Shown one piece after another: positions 48,711 to 58,499 of a stretch of DNA of 64,000 bases; the stretch's first letter is position 1; each line of letters opens with the position of its first letter. This DNA comes from Rhodospirillales bacterium. GTDB lineage: Bacteria > Pseudomonadota > Alphaproteobacteria > Rhodospirillales > Casp-alpha2. Position numbers and translations under genes: made by a program. The DNA lies in contig JAEPQO010000001.1 in the NCBI GenBank assembly GCA_017640505.1, positions 1,194,625 to 1,258,624 of the forward strand, read 5' to 3'. The notes under the pieces were generated by a model. It had not been told where the DNA came from. It saw only the letters and a program-made list of their open reading frames with translations, and did no database searches.

Positions 48711-50690
48711 ATGTCGACGGCACGTCGGTCGGTTGACGCATTGTCCCAATCTGCTGAAATAACAGACATGCAAGACGAAATTCCGGAAACGGACCCCGAG
48801 ACCGAACCAGAAACTGGCCATACGGTCGATAGCACGGACAAGGGCGCCGACGCGATCCGCTCAAGGCTGCCGAATCTACCGACATCACCGGGCGTCTACC
48901 GCATGCTGAACGAGGCCGGGGATGTGCTTTATGTCGGCAAGGCGAAGAACATCCGCAAGCGGGTTACCAGTTATGCCAACCCGAACCGCCAGACGATTCG
49001 CATCCGGCGCATGATCGCGCAGACCGTCGATCTCGAGATCGTCAAGACGGAGACGGAGGCGGAAGCGCTTCTGCTCGAATCCGATCTCATCAAGCGCTAT
49101 GCACCGCGTTACAACATCCTGCTCCGCGACGATAAGTCGTTCCCCATGATTCTGGTGACCGGCGATCATGATTATCCGCAGATCGTCAAATACCGGGGCG
49201 CGCGCAATCGCAAGGGGGAGTATTTCGGCCCGTTCGCATCGGTATGGGCGGTGAACGATACGCTGGGTTTACTGCAGCGCGCCTTTCTGCTCAGGACATG
49301 TTCCGACAACGTTTTTGCCAACCGTTCCCGGCCCTGCCTGCTCTATCAGATCAAACGCTGCGCCGGGCCGTGCGTGGGCCGGATATCGAAGGAGGATTAC
49401 AACGGCCTCGTCGACGAAGCGCGCGAGTTCTTGACCGGAGACAGTCAACGCATCCAGCGAAAACTTGCCGAGAATATGCAGGCCGCGTCCGATGCCCTCG
49501 AATTTGAGCTGGCTGCGCAGTACCGGGACCGTATCCAGGCGCTGACCCGCGTGCAGTCGCGGCACGAAGCCTTTAGCGCCGGGCTGGACGATGCCGACGT
49601 GATCGCCGTGCATCAGGATGGCGGCCAGACATGTGTCGAGGTGTTCTTCTACCGTGGCGCCAGAAGTTACGGAAATCGGGCGTACTTCCCGACGCATGCT
49701 AAAGAGGACACCCCCGAGGAAGTGCTGGAGGCATTCATTGGGCAGTTCTATGCCCGTACGCAGCCGGCCAAGTTGATTCTGACATCCCACAAGATTCCGA
49801 ACCGCGACCTGGTGCAGGAAGCGCTTAAGGTGCGGGCTGACCGAAAGATCGAAATCCGCGTGCCGACGCGTGGTGAAAAGAAGCGCGTCGTAGACAATGC
49901 GCTCGTCAATGCCCGTGATGCACTGGCCCGTCGCATGTCGGAAAGTGCGTCGCAACGCAAGCTGCTGGAAGGGCTGTCGGATGCGCTCGGCCTCGACGGC
50001 GCGCCGGAGCGGATCGAGGTGTACGATAACTCGCACGTTTCCGGCACCAATGCGATCGGCGCCATGATCGTTGTCGGCGGCGAGGGCTTCATGAAGAACG
50101 CGTACCGCAAGTTCAACATCAGGCGTGCCGGTGCAGGCGGCGCTGCGGCGGGCGACGATTACGACATGATGAAAGAAGTGCTGGAGCGGCGGTTCTCACG
50201 CGCCCTCAAGGAAGACCCGGACCGGACAAAGGGGCAGTGGCCCGACCTGGTCCTCGTCGACGGCGGCAAGGGGCAGCTCTCTGCGGCAGGGGACGTGTTC
50301 CAGCAACTGGGGATCGAGGATGTGCCCCTGGCTGCCATCGCCAAGGGACCGGAGCGCAATGCGGGGCGTGAAAAAATCTTCCTGCCGGACAGGCCGGAAG
50401 CGATCCAACTCGGCCACAAGGACCCGGTTCTGTATTTTCTGCAGCGTATCCGGGATGAAGCGCACCGCTTTGCCATCGGTACGCACCGCGCGAAGCGCGG
50501 TAAGCAGATCCAGAGGTCGATCCTGGACGAGGTGCCCGGTATTGGCGCAAAAAGGAAAAAGGCGCTCTTGCATCACTTCGGCGCCGCACAGTCCGTCGCG
50601 ACCGCCGGCGTCAAGGATCTTGAGGCCGTCGAGGGGGTCAGCCGCGCCATGGCCAAGAAAATCTATGACTGGTTCCATCCGGAGGACTGA
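48711..50690 (+). CDS. uvrC: Excinuclease ABC subunit C
   Basis: The 659-residue protein has the GIY-YIG nuclease (about 55-135: PGVYRMLNEAGDVLYVGKAKN, LLESDLIKRYAPRYN), a UVR motif near 230, an RNase H-like second nuclease with VYDNSHVSGTNAIGAM and LVDGGKGQL, and C-terminal helix-hairpin-helices (VPGIGAKRKKALLHHFG). It makes the two incisions in nucleotide excision repair. The start is uncertain: ATG 48711 or 48768. An acidic N-terminal extension precedes the nuclease. Confidence 0.97.
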   Translation: MSTARRSVDALSQSAEITDMQDEIPETDPETEPETGHTVDSTDKGADAIRSRLPNLPTSPGVYRMLNEAGDVLYVGKAKNIRKRVTSYANPNRQTIRIRRMIAQTVDLEIVKTETEAEALLLESDLIKRYAPRYNILLRDDKSFPMILVTGDHDYPQIVKYRGARNRKGEYFGPFASVWAVNDTLGLLQRAFLLRTCSDNVFANRSRPCLLYQIKRCAGPCVGRISKEDYNGLVDEAREFLTGDSQRIQRKLAENMQAASDALEFELAAQYRDRIQALTRVQSRHEAFSAGLDDADVIAVHQDGGQTCVEVFFYRGARSYGNRAYFPTHAKEDTPEEVLEAFIGQFYARTQPAKLILTSHKIPNRDLVQEALKVRADRKIEIRVPTRGEKKRVVDNALVNARDALARRMSESASQRKLLEGLSDALGLDGAPERIEVYDNSHVSGTNAIGAMIVVGGEGFMKNAYRKFNIRRAGAGGAAAGDDYDMMKEVLERRFSRALKEDPDRTKGQWPDLVLVDGGKGQLSAAGDVFQQLGIEDVPLAAIAKGPERNAGREKIFLPDRPEAIQLGHKDPVLYFLQRIRDEAHRFAIGTHRAKRGKQIQRSILDEVPGIGAKRKKALLHHFGAAQSVATAGVKDLEAVEGVSRAMAKKIYDWFHPED

Positions 50691-50694
50691 GCCG

Positions 50695-50988
50695 ATGCTC
50701 TACATGGTGATCGAGACGTTCATTGCCGATGCCGACGTTGTCTATGCCCGGTTCAACGAAAAGGGGCGGATGCTGCCGGATGGCCTGGCGTACGTGAACA
50801 GCTGGGTCAGCGAGGACCGGACCGTTTGCTATCAGATCATGGAGACCCCGGATCGGGCCCTGCTCGATGAATGGATTACACGCTGGAACGACATTGTGTC
50901 GTTCGAGGTTGTTCCCGTTCATCAGAGTGCCGATGCGCAGAAGCTAATTTTGGGTATGGAGCAGGTTTCAACACCGCCCGGAACCTGA
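50695..50988 (+). CDS. DUF3303-like small protein
   Basis: The 97-residue protein starts at ATG 50695 (MLYMVIETF) and includes GRMLPDGLAYVNSWV, CYQIMETPDRALLDEWITRW and VSFEVVPVHQS. This is the usual layout of small DUF3303 proteins, which have a dimeric alpha-beta barrel fold but no known function. It follows uvrC by 4 bp and precedes pgsA by 57 bp. Confidence 0.8.
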   Translation: MLYMVIETFIADADVVYARFNEKGRMLPDGLAYVNSWVSEDRTVCYQIMETPDRALLDEWITRWNDIVSFEVVPVHQSADAQKLILGMEQVSTPPGT

Positions 50989-51045
50989 TAAAAAAGACCC
51001 GGAACGGGGACGCGACGTCCACGCCATGCACCCGGGGCGACGGCC

Positions 51046-51690
51046 ATGCTGACAAAGATTCCGAATATTCTGACGATTGGCCGGATCGGCGCGATTCCGC
51101 TACTGGTCATATCGCTGATATTCCTGGATGCGCCGCTCGCCAACTGGATCGCATTTTCCTTCTATACGCTAGCCTGCGTAACGGATTTCTTCGACGGTTA
51201 TCTGGCCCGCGCGCTGTCGCAGCAATCCGCATTCGGCCGGTTCCTGGATCCGATCGCGGACAAGCTGCTCGTTGCGTCGGTTTTGCTGGTCCTTGTGGGG
51301 GTTGATCGCATCAACGGCGTCACGGTGTTGCCGGCAGCGGTGATCCTGTGCCGGGAAATCCTGGTGTCGGGGTTGCGTGAATTTCTCGCCGAGGTTCGTG
51401 TTTCCATGCCGGTCACCGCACTTGCCAAGTGGAAAACCACGATTCAGATGCTCGCGCTCGGATTTCTGCTTGTCGGGCCGGCGGGTCCGGATTTCGGTCC
51501 CCTGTCGACGACTGACGTCGGCGTTTATGGACTTTGGGGCGCGGCGCTGCTGACCCTGATTACCGGTGCCGATTACCTGATCGTCGGCCTGCGCCAGATT
51601 GCCGAGGTCGACAGCAAGGCGGCGGCCAAGGCCGAGAAGGGAAAATCCGGCACGGACGCCGGCGGCGGGAAAATGCGCACCACCGGTTGA
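51046..51690 (+). CDS. pgsA: CDP-diacylglycerol-glycerol-3-phosphate phosphatidyltransferase
   Basis: The 214-residue membrane protein carries the CDP-alcohol phosphotransferase motif DFFDGYLARALSQQSAFGRFLDPIADKLL (D-G-x2-A-R-x8-G-x3-D-x3-D). It makes phosphatidylglycerol phosphate. The C-terminal tail is charged and disordered. The ATG at 51046 follows GGCCATGC in a run of possible starts. The mobB gene follows. Confidence 0.95.
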   Translation: MLTKIPNILTIGRIGAIPLLVISLIFLDAPLANWIAFSFYTLACVTDFFDGYLARALSQQSAFGRFLDPIADKLLVASVLLVLVGVDRINGVTVLPAAVILCREILVSGLREFLAEVRVSMPVTALAKWKTTIQMLALGFLLVGPAGPDFGPLSTTDVGVYGLWGAALLTLITGADYLIVGLRQIAEVDSKAAAKAEKGKSGTDAGGGKMRTTG

Positions 51691-51767
51691 TCCGAGCCTC
51701 TCTGGCGACGATATTTCATTATAATCGGCAACAACGGGCCAAAATGGTCATCTGGGGACATCCGGGC

Positions 51768-52286
51768 ATGAAGATTTTCGGTTTTGCAGGTTGGAGCGGC
51801 AGCGGGAAAACGACGCTGGTCAAGCGGGTCATTCCCGAGCTGATCGAACGTGGCCTCAAGATTTCGACCATTAAGCATACGCACCACAATTTCGATATCG
51901 ACCGGCCCGGCAAGGATTCGTTCGAACACCGTGCCGCCGGCGCGCATGAAGTGGTGATCACCGGCGCGCAGCGCTGGGCATTGCTGCATGAAAACCGGGG
52001 CGAACAGGAACCCAGCATCGAGGAAATGCTTGAGCATATGTCGCCGGTCGATCTTGTGCTGATCGAGGGGTTCAAGAGCTACCCGCACCCGAAGATGGAG
52101 GTGTACCGGCCCGAAGTCGGCAAGCCGTTACTTTGTGCCGACGACCCGTCGATCGTTGCCGTTGCGACGCCGGGCGAACTGGATGTGAACGTTCCCCGTA
52201 TCGATCTGGACAATGTGCCCGCGGTTGTCGACTTTGTCGTCGATTTCTGCGAACTGCCGGCGGAGCGGCGCCATGGCGCAGCTTAA
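51768..52286 (+). CDS. mobB: Molybdopterin-guanine dinucleotide biosynthesis protein MobB
   Basis: The 172-residue protein has a P-loop (GWSGSGKTTLVKRV, about 7-20), IKHTHHNFDID, FEHRAAGAHEV and LIEGFKSYPHPKMEV. It is a GTP-binding helper of MobA for MGD cofactor formation. ATG 51768 is used; an in-frame ATG at 51744 is possible. It overlaps moeA by 14 bp. Confidence 0.93.
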   Translation: MKIFGFAGWSGSGKTTLVKRVIPELIERGLKISTIKHTHHNFDIDRPGKDSFEHRAAGAHEVVITGAQRWALLHENRGEQEPSIEEMLEHMSPVDLVLIEGFKSYPHPKMEVYRPEVGKPLLCADDPSIVAVATPGELDVNVPRIDLDNVPAVVDFVVDFCELPAERRHGAA

Positions 52287-53532
52287 GGACGACTGTTTCG
52301 CTTTCGGCGATACATTGATCCCCTATGACGAGGCGATGTCGGATCTCGCGGCGCGGCTCGCGACCGTTGTAGACACCGAAACCGTTCCATTGCCGAAAGC
52401 CGCCGGGCGCGTTCTGGCCGAGGATGTGGTGTCCGACCGAAACGTGCCCCCGCACGATAACAGCGCGGTCGACGGGTACGCCGTATTCTTTAGCGATCTG
52501 GCGTCGCCCGGAGAGACACGCCTGCCGGTGACGGGCCGGGTTGCCGCCGGTCATCCGCTGGGCCGCGGCGCCAAAGCGGGCGAGGCGGTTCAGATCTTTA
52601 CCGGTGCGCCGATGCCGGACGGCATGGACACGGTCTTTATGGAAGAAGATTGCGTTCGCGACGGGGACGCCGTCATTCTGCCCGAGGGGCTGAAGCAGGG
52701 CTCGAACAGGCGATTTGCCGGCGAAGACGTGAAGACGGGTGACGTGATCGTCCACGCGGGGACCCGCCTTCGTCCCCAGGATGTGGGGCTGGCAGCGTCC
52801 GTCGGCCGCGATACGCTCAAGGTCTTCAAGCCGCTGCGCGTCGCCGTATTCTCGACAGGTGACGAGGTCCGCGATCCCAGCGACGACGCCCCGCCCGGCT
52901 GTATCTATGATGCCAACCGTTTTGCCGTTATGGCAATGCTGGAGCGCCTCGGGATCGAGATTACGGACCTCGGAATTCTGCCGGATGACGAAGCGGCAAT
53001 TGCGGCGGCGCTCGACGCGGCGGCGGACGGTCATCATCTGCTGATGACGTCAGGCGGAGTGTCTGCGGGTGAAGAAGATCATGTGAAAGCTGCCGTTGAA
53101 AAGCTCGGCAGCATTCATTTCTGGCGCCTGGCCATCAAGCCGGGTCGGCCGATCGCCCTTGGTCAGGCGGGAGAGGCAGCGTTCATCGGCCTTCCCGGCA
53201 ATCCGGTGGCGGCAATGGTCACGTTCCTGATGATCGCACAGCCGATGCTCCGGCAGATGGCCGGTGAAACCGGATATCAAGCCGCCCGGCTCAAGGTCGC
53301 GACCGATTTCCCGTACAAGAAAAAGAGCGGGCGGCGCGAATGGGTGCGTGTTGCGCTCGGCAGCGACGGTAACGGTACGCCGGTCCTGAGTAAGCATCAT
53401 TCCAGCGGTGCTGGTATACTGACGTCCATGGCGGCGGCGGACGGGCTTGCGGAAATCGCCGAGGACGTCGAGAAACTGGAAGCCGGCGCGATGGTGACAT
53501 ACATTCCGTTCTCCGGATTATTGTCGGGGTAA
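52273..53532 (+). CDS. moeA: Molybdopterin molybdenumtransferase MoeA
   Basis: The 419-residue protein has DNSAVDGYAVF, MPDGMDTVFMEED, VAVFSTGDEV, TSGGVSAGEEDHVK and GLPGNPVAAMVTF, the standard MoeA order. It inserts molybdate into adenylated molybdopterin. ATG 52273 overlaps mobB. With mobB, moaD and moaE it forms a cofactor operon that could feed molybdoenzymes such as nitrate reductase elsewhere. Confidence 0.96.
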   Translation: MAQLKDDCFAFGDTLIPYDEAMSDLAARLATVVDTETVPLPKAAGRVLAEDVVSDRNVPPHDNSAVDGYAVFFSDLASPGETRLPVTGRVAAGHPLGRGAKAGEAVQIFTGAPMPDGMDTVFMEEDCVRDGDAVILPEGLKQGSNRRFAGEDVKTGDVIVHAGTRLRPQDVGLAASVGRDTLKVFKPLRVAVFSTGDEVRDPSDDAPPGCIYDANRFAVMAMLERLGIEITDLGILPDDEAAIAAALDAAADGHHLLMTSGGVSAGEEDHVKAAVEKLGSIHFWRLAIKPGRPIALGQAGEAAFIGLPGNPVAAMVTFLMIAQPMLRQMAGETGYQAARLKVATDFPYKKKSGRREWVRVALGSDGNGTPVLSKHHSSGAGILTSMAAADGLAEIAEDVEKLEAGAMVTYIPFSGLLSG

Positions 53533-53536
53533 GATT

Positions 53537-53788
53537 TTGAAACTGCTTTATTTTGCATGGGTGCGCGAACGGGTCGGCGGGGCATCTGAAGATATCCCCC
53601 GACCGGACGGCGTGGCGACGGTAGGCGATCTCGTCGCCTGGCTCGCCGCGCGTGGCGACGGGTATGCGGAGGCGTTCGAGGAGTCCTCGATGGTTCGTGC
53701 CGCGGTCAACCAGGAGCATGTCGATTTGTCGCATCCCGTTGCGGATGGTGACGAGGTTGCCTTCTTTCCGCCGGTAACCGGAGGCTAG
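53537..53788 (+). CDS. moaD: Molybdopterin synthase small subunit MoaD
   Basis: The 83-residue ubiquitin-like protein begins KLLYFAWVRERVGG and ends in VTGG, the C-terminal Gly-Gly that carries the thiocarboxylate. The TTG at 53537 is the only reasonable start. It lies 4 bp after moeA and 1 bp before moaE. Confidence 0.94.
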   Translation: MKLLYFAWVRERVGGASEDIPRPDGVATVGDLVAWLAARGDGYAEAFEESSMVRAAVNQEHVDLSHPVADGDEVAFFPPVTGG

Positions 53789-53789
53789 G

Positions 53790-54254
53790 ATGATCCGCGT
53801 CCAGGAAGAAGATTTCGATCTGGGTGCCGAACTGAAGGCCATGAGCGCCGGCAAAACGAGTATCGGCGGGCTTTGTTCGTTCGTCGGTCTCGTCCGCGAT
53901 ATGGCGGGGGACGCCGAGATCGGCGCGATGACCCTGGAACACTATCCGGGTATGACGGAAAAGGCGCTGGAGGAGATCGAAACCGAGGCGCATGCGCGCT
54001 GGCCGCTCGATGCGACGCTGATTATCCATCGATACGGCCGCCTGGAGCCCGGCGACCAGATCGTCCTCGTCGCGGCAGCATCCGCACATCGCGAGGCGGC
54101 ATTCGAAGCCTGTCATTACCTGATCGATTTCCTAAAGACCCGTGCGCCGTTTTGGAAGCTGGAAGATACCGCTGATGGCGCAAAATGGGTCGACGCGCGG
54201 GCCAGCGACGATGCGGCGACGGCACGTTGGGCCGTCAAGAGCGGCGAGGAGTAG
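53790..54254 (+). CDS. moaE: Molybdopterin synthase catalytic subunit MoaE
   Basis: The 154-residue protein has GGLCSFVGLVRD, TLEHYPGMTEKALEEIE, IIHRYGRLEPGDQIVLVAAAS and HREAAFEACHYLIDFLKTRAPFWKLE. It joins with MoaD to make molybdopterin. It follows moaD after 1 bp. Confidence 0.97.
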   Translation: MIRVQEEDFDLGAELKAMSAGKTSIGGLCSFVGLVRDMAGDAEIGAMTLEHYPGMTEKALEEIETEAHARWPLDATLIIHRYGRLEPGDQIVLVAAASAHREAAFEACHYLIDFLKTRAPFWKLEDTADGAKWVDARASDDAATARWAVKSGEE

Positions 54255-54259
54255 GCCCC

Positions 54260-55102
54260 GTGGCCAAAAACGGTAAGCGAAACGGTGGGGGGCCGGATGA
54301 CGCGCAGCCGGTCAAGGCATACGAAAACCTTGAATTCCTCCACAGCCCCGACGCCCGCGCCGTGCGTATTCTGTCGGAGTATCTGGAACCGGAAGCGCGC
54401 TTCGCCGAGTACAATATCGCCGACACCATTGTCTTCTTCGGCTCTGCCCGGATCAAAAGCCGTGAAGATGCGGAAAAGCATCTTGATGCCACGAAACGAC
54501 ACGGCGGCGACATGGCGGAAGCAGAGCATGTTCTGGAGATGTCGCGGTATTACGAGGCGGCCCGGACACTTGCCGGCCGCTTGACGACCTGGTCGAAGAC
54601 GCTAGAGGGATCGCGCCGACGGTTTGTTGTCTGTACCGGCGGCGGGCCGGGAATCATGGAAGCCGCCAATCGCGGCGCATCTGAAGCGGCGGGCATCAAT
54701 ATCGGGCTGAACATTTCTTTGCCGCACGAGCAGCATGAGAACCCTTATGTGACGCGCGAACTCGGCTTCGAATTTCACTACTTTTTCATGCGCAAATTCT
54801 GGTTCATGTACCTGGCCAAGGCGATGCTGGTGTTTCCGGGCGGCTTCGGCACCATGGACGAGTTTTTCGAGACGCTGACCTTGATGCAAACCGGAAAGCT
54901 CAAGAAACGTGTGCCCACGGTGCTATTCGGCAAGTCCTTCTGGGAAGACGCGATGCATCTGGAAACACTGGTCGATGCGGGTACGGTTTCGGCGGAAGAC
55001 CTCGACCTGTTCCTGATGACTGACGAAATCGACGAGGCCTTTGATTATGTGACCGCCGAATTGACCCAGCATGCGCTCGGCATACCCGGTGGCATACTGT
55101 GA
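54260..55102 (+). CDS. LOG-like Rossmann protein (TIGR00730-type)
   Basis: The 280-residue protein has TGGGPGIMEAANRGA and PGGFGTMDEFFETLTLMQTGK, the signatures of LOG/lysine-decarboxylase-like proteins, which release cytokinin-type bases from nucleotide monophosphates. Here the N-terminal third is longer than usual. The actual substrate is unknown. The start is GTG 54260, just after moaE. Confidence 0.85.
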   Translation: MAKNGKRNGGGPDDAQPVKAYENLEFLHSPDARAVRILSEYLEPEARFAEYNIADTIVFFGSARIKSREDAEKHLDATKRHGGDMAEAEHVLEMSRYYEAARTLAGRLTTWSKTLEGSRRRFVVCTGGGPGIMEAANRGASEAAGINIGLNISLPHEQHENPYVTRELGFEFHYFFMRKFWFMYLAKAMLVFPGGFGTMDEFFETLTLMQTGKLKKRVPTVLFGKSFWEDAMHLETLVDAGTVSAEDLDLFLMTDEIDEAFDYVTAELTQHALGIPGGIL

Positions 55103-55174
55103 CGGCCGCTATTGCCGAATTGAATCAAGATGCTTACGCTGCGCAGTTGAAGATACCCAGAAGGGGAGCCGCGA

Positions 55175-56389
55175 TTGCCTGAGAATATTTATTCACGCTT
55201 GTATCAGGCGGGAGATGTCATTTTCCGCAGAGGCGAGCCGGGGGAACACGCCTATTTCATAGAAAGAGGTGCCGTCGACGTCATCATCGAGAAAGAAGGT
55301 GACGACGTGGTGATTGCCAAACTCGGGCCGGGCGAAATCATCGGCGAAATGTCGATGATAGATGATGCGCCGCGATCCGCCGATGTCATTGCGACCGCGG
55401 AAACAGAACTGATCGTCATACAGCGTTCCCGGGTCATTAAGCCGCTGACGTCCGCGGATCCGATGATGAACCTCATCCTGCGGGTGGTGTTGACGCGTTT
55501 CAGGAACGCGCAGAACAGGTATTCCGGACTGAACGTCGAAGGCGACAAGAACAATTCCTCGCTCGAGGAAATTCGCGCCATGGCGTTTCAGCGTATCCAC
55601 GATGAGCGGGATCTGCTGAGCGCACTGGAAGCGCAGGAATTTCGCATGCACTACCAGCCGATCATTTCGCTCGAAAGCGGGAAGATCGCCGGTTTCGAGG
55701 CCCTGATGCGCTGGGAGAAGGCCGACGGCTCTTTCGTCTCGCCGGGACACTTTATTCCGCTGGCCGAGCACACGGGGCTGATCGTGGAACTTGGCCGCTT
55801 CGCGCTCGAAACCAGCCTTGGCGACCAGGCCCGTTTTGCCGAGGCGTTCGCCAAAATGAACCCGGGCGATACGTTGCCGTTCATGAGTACGAACGTGTCG
55901 GGACTGCAACTTTCCGACCTCGACGAAATCGATCTGATCGGCGGCATCATTCACAAGAGCGGCGTGCCGTTGGATCAGGTGAAGCTGGAAATCACCGAGA
56001 CTCTGATGGTCGAGAATCCCGATCACGCGGCCGAGGCGCTCCGGAAACTCAAGGCCCTCGGCATTTCGCTCGCGATCGACGATTTCGGCACGGGGTACTC
56101 CAGCCTCAGTTACCTGCACATGTTCCCGCTGGATACGCTCAAGATCGACCGTGCATTCGTGAACAGCATGGACGACACCGAGAACAGCCGCCGTATCGTT
56201 CTCAGCATTGTCGGCCTCGCGCTTGCCCTCGAGATGAACATTGTTGCAGAGGGTATCGAGACCGACGCGCAGCAGGCGAAGCTCCAGGAATTGGGCTGCC
56301 ATTACGGTCAGGGGTATTACTTCGCCAAGCCGCAATCGGCGAAAGATGCCCTGGAACTCATCAATTCCGGCAAGACCTGGCAAATTTAG
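55175..56389 (+). CDS. Cyclic-nucleotide-binding domain fused to EAL phosphodiesterase
   Basis: The 404-residue protein has a cNMP-binding beta roll (about 10-115, GEIIGEMSMIDDAPRSADV, including the phosphate-binding Arg) and an EAL domain (about 150-400). Catalytic segments are intact: FEALMRWE, ITETLMVEN, IDDFGTGYSS, LKIDRAFV and VAEGIETDAQ. No GGDEF or membrane helix is seen. It should degrade c-di-GMP under cAMP/cGMP control. The start is TTG 55175. Confidence 0.9.
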   Translation: MPENIYSRLYQAGDVIFRRGEPGEHAYFIERGAVDVIIEKEGDDVVIAKLGPGEIIGEMSMIDDAPRSADVIATAETELIVIQRSRVIKPLTSADPMMNLILRVVLTRFRNAQNRYSGLNVEGDKNNSSLEEIRAMAFQRIHDERDLLSALEAQEFRMHYQPIISLESGKIAGFEALMRWEKADGSFVSPGHFIPLAEHTGLIVELGRFALETSLGDQARFAEAFAKMNPGDTLPFMSTNVSGLQLSDLDEIDLIGGIIHKSGVPLDQVKLEITETLMVENPDHAAEALRKLKALGISLAIDDFGTGYSSLSYLHMFPLDTLKIDRAFVNSMDDTENSRRIVLSIVGLALALEMNIVAEGIETDAQQAKLQELGCHYGQGYYFAKPQSAKDALELINSGKTWQI

Positions 56390-56446
56390 GCCCTTTCAAC
56401 GTCTTTCTTCGAATGCCAAAATCTCTCCAATCAACGGAGGATTTTC

Positions 56447-56974
56447 ATGAAGTACACACTCGGCGAGCACCGGGTTACGACCCATGGTGACGACTACTGG
56501 ATTGCGCCGAACGCATCGGTGATCGGCAAAGTCACTTTGGAAAAGGATGCAAGTGTCTGGTTTGGCGCGGTGCTGCGGGGCGATAACGATCCGATCATCG
56601 TCGGCGAGGGCACGAATATTCAGGAAAACAGCGTCCTGCATACCGACCCGGGGTACACGTTGAAGCTCGGTAAGGGCGTGACCGTCGGCCATATGGCCAT
56701 GCTCCACGGCTGCGAGGTCGGTGATAATTCCCTGATCGGCATCGGTGCCGTGGTCCTGAACGGGGCCAAGATCGGCAAGAACTGCATCATCGGTGCGAAG
56801 GCGCTGATTACCGAAGGAACGGAGATCCCCGACAACTCGCTCGTCGTCGGGGCGCCCGGTCGTGTGATCCGCGAGTTGAAAGAAGAGCAGATCGCGGACC
56901 TGACGCGGATCGCCGTGCATTACGTCGAACGTTGGAGGCGCTTCAAGGCGGAGATGGTCGAGGACGGCGCCTGA
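56447..56974 (+). CDS. Gamma-class carbonic anhydrase-like protein
   Basis: The 175-residue left-handed beta-helix protein has [41 protein letters not shown] and [17 protein letters not shown]. The zinc histidines ([14 protein letters not shown]) are present. Family members are hydratases or ferripyochelin-like proteins. It lies 57 bp after the EAL gene and 1 bp before the acyl-CoA ligase gene. Confidence 0.9.
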   Translation: MKYTLGEHRVTTHGDDYWIAPNASVIGKVTLEKDASVWFGAVLRGDNDPIIVGEGTNIQENSVLHTDPGYTLKLGKGVTVGHMAMLHGCEVGDNSLIGIGAVVLNGAKIGKNCIIGAKALITEGTEIPDNSLVVGAPGRVIRELKEEQIADLTRIAVHYVERWRRFKAEMVEDGA

Positions 56975-56975
56975 C

Positions 56976-58499
56976 ATGCTTCCGGTCGATCATTTTTTTA
57001 GAGCCGCACAGCGGTTTCCAGAGCGGATTGCCGTCAAGGACGGCGATATGGAAATCACCTACGCCGATCTCGCGCGCCGCACCAACGCGCTGGCGGCCGC
57101 GCTGCAGGACATCGATCCGGCGCCGCAGACGCGGGTCGGCATCTGCGGTTACAACACGTTCGAGCATTTGCTTGCGTGGCTGGCGACGTTCGCCGCCGGC
57201 AAGACCTGGGTGCCGCTCAACCCACGGAACGGTAAACCCGAGCTGGACCGCATCTGCGAGGTGACCGGCCCGGGGGTCGTCGTCGTTGATGCCGACTGTC
57301 AGGACAAGGTCGACAGTGGCACCGCAACGCGGATCACCGGCAAGCCCGGTGACGGGGCGGAAGGGATCGACGTTGCATCGCTGGTCGACACGTTCGATGG
57401 CCGCATGCCGGTCCGTCATGACGTCAACCTGGACGACCTGCAGGCGATCAAGTTTACCGGCGGATCGAGCGGACAACCCAAGGGTTGCATGCAGACGTAC
57501 CGGGTCTGGAACACGTGTATCGCCTCGATGCTGCACGAGTTTGGCTTCGACGGCGAGGATCGCAACCTGTTGGCCGCGCCCATGACGCACGGTACCAACA
57601 CTCTGATCATGCCGACGTTTGCCGTCGGCGGCATGCAGGTCTTCATGGGTCAGGCGAAGCCGGCGTCGATCATCGAGGCGCTGGAACGCGACCGCATCAC
57701 CAGTGTGTTCGTGCCGCCGACCGTGATTTACATGATGATGGACGAGCCGGGCGTCGAAGAGCGTGATTTCTCGGCCCTCAGGCACCTGATCGTCGGCGGC
57801 GCCGCGATCCGCAAGGACGAAGTGCCGCGCGCCATGAAAGTGTTCAACAACGCCCTCGAAACCTGCTTCGGCCAGACCGAGGCGCCGCAGATCGCGATCT
57901 GCATGCGTGCTGAAGACTGGGCCGATCCTGAAAATTGGGCATCGACCGGCCGTGCGACACTGCTGACCCGCGTCGAAGTGATGGATACGGACGGCAATAT
58001 TCTGGCACCGGGCGAAACCGGCGAGATCGTGCTCAAGGGCGACCTGGTCATGAGGGGTTACCTCGACATGCCGGACAAGACCGCCGAGACGATCATCGAT
58101 GGGTGGCTGCATACGGGCGATGTCGGCATCATCGACAAACGTGGTTTTGTCTATATCAAGGACCGCATCCGTGACGTCGTCATTACCGGCGGCTTCAACG
58201 TTTATCCGAGCGACGTCGAAGCCGTTCTCGGTCAGCACCCCATGGTATCTGAATGCGTTGTCTTCGGCGTGCCGGACCGGAAATGGGGCGAAGCGCTGAC
58301 GGCAGCCGTCGAAGTTCGCGACGGCGCCGATGTGAGCGGCGACGAAATCGCAGCGTTCGTGAAGGAACGATTGGATTCGGTCAAGACGCCGAAGGTCGTT
58401 CACATCGTTGACGAACTGCCGCGGTCGCCGGTCGGCAAGGTGTTACGCCGCGAAGCCAAGGTCATGTTTACACCCAAGGACGGAGAGGACGCCGCATGA
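56976..58499 (+). CDS. Acyl-CoA synthetase (AMP-forming)
   Basis: The 507-residue adenylate-forming ligase has IKFTGGSSGQPKG (P-loop-like), CFGQTEAPQ, MRGYLDMPDKTAETIIDGWLHTGDVG, and the C-terminal lysine in SPVGKVLRREA. It activates a carboxylic acid with ATP and CoA; the acid is unknown. It overlaps the citryl-CoA lyase-like gene by ATGA, so the two probably act in sequence. Confidence 0.9.
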   Translation: MLPVDHFFRAAQRFPERIAVKDGDMEITYADLARRTNALAAALQDIDPAPQTRVGICGYNTFEHLLAWLATFAAGKTWVPLNPRNGKPELDRICEVTGPGVVVVDADCQDKVDSGTATRITGKPGDGAEGIDVASLVDTFDGRMPVRHDVNLDDLQAIKFTGGSSGQPKGCMQTYRVWNTCIASMLHEFGFDGEDRNLLAAPMTHGTNTLIMPTFAVGGMQVFMGQAKPASIIEALERDRITSVFVPPTVIYMMMDEPGVEERDFSALRHLIVGGAAIRKDEVPRAMKVFNNALETCFGQTEAPQIAICMRAEDWADPENWASTGRATLLTRVEVMDTDGNILAPGETGEIVLKGDLVMRGYLDMPDKTAETIIDGWLHTGDVGIIDKRGFVYIKDRIRDVVITGGFNVYPSDVEAVLGQHPMVSECVVFGVPDRKWGEALTAAVEVRDGADVSGDEIAAFVKERLDSVKTPKVVHIVDELPRSPVGKVLRREAKVMFTPKDGEDAA

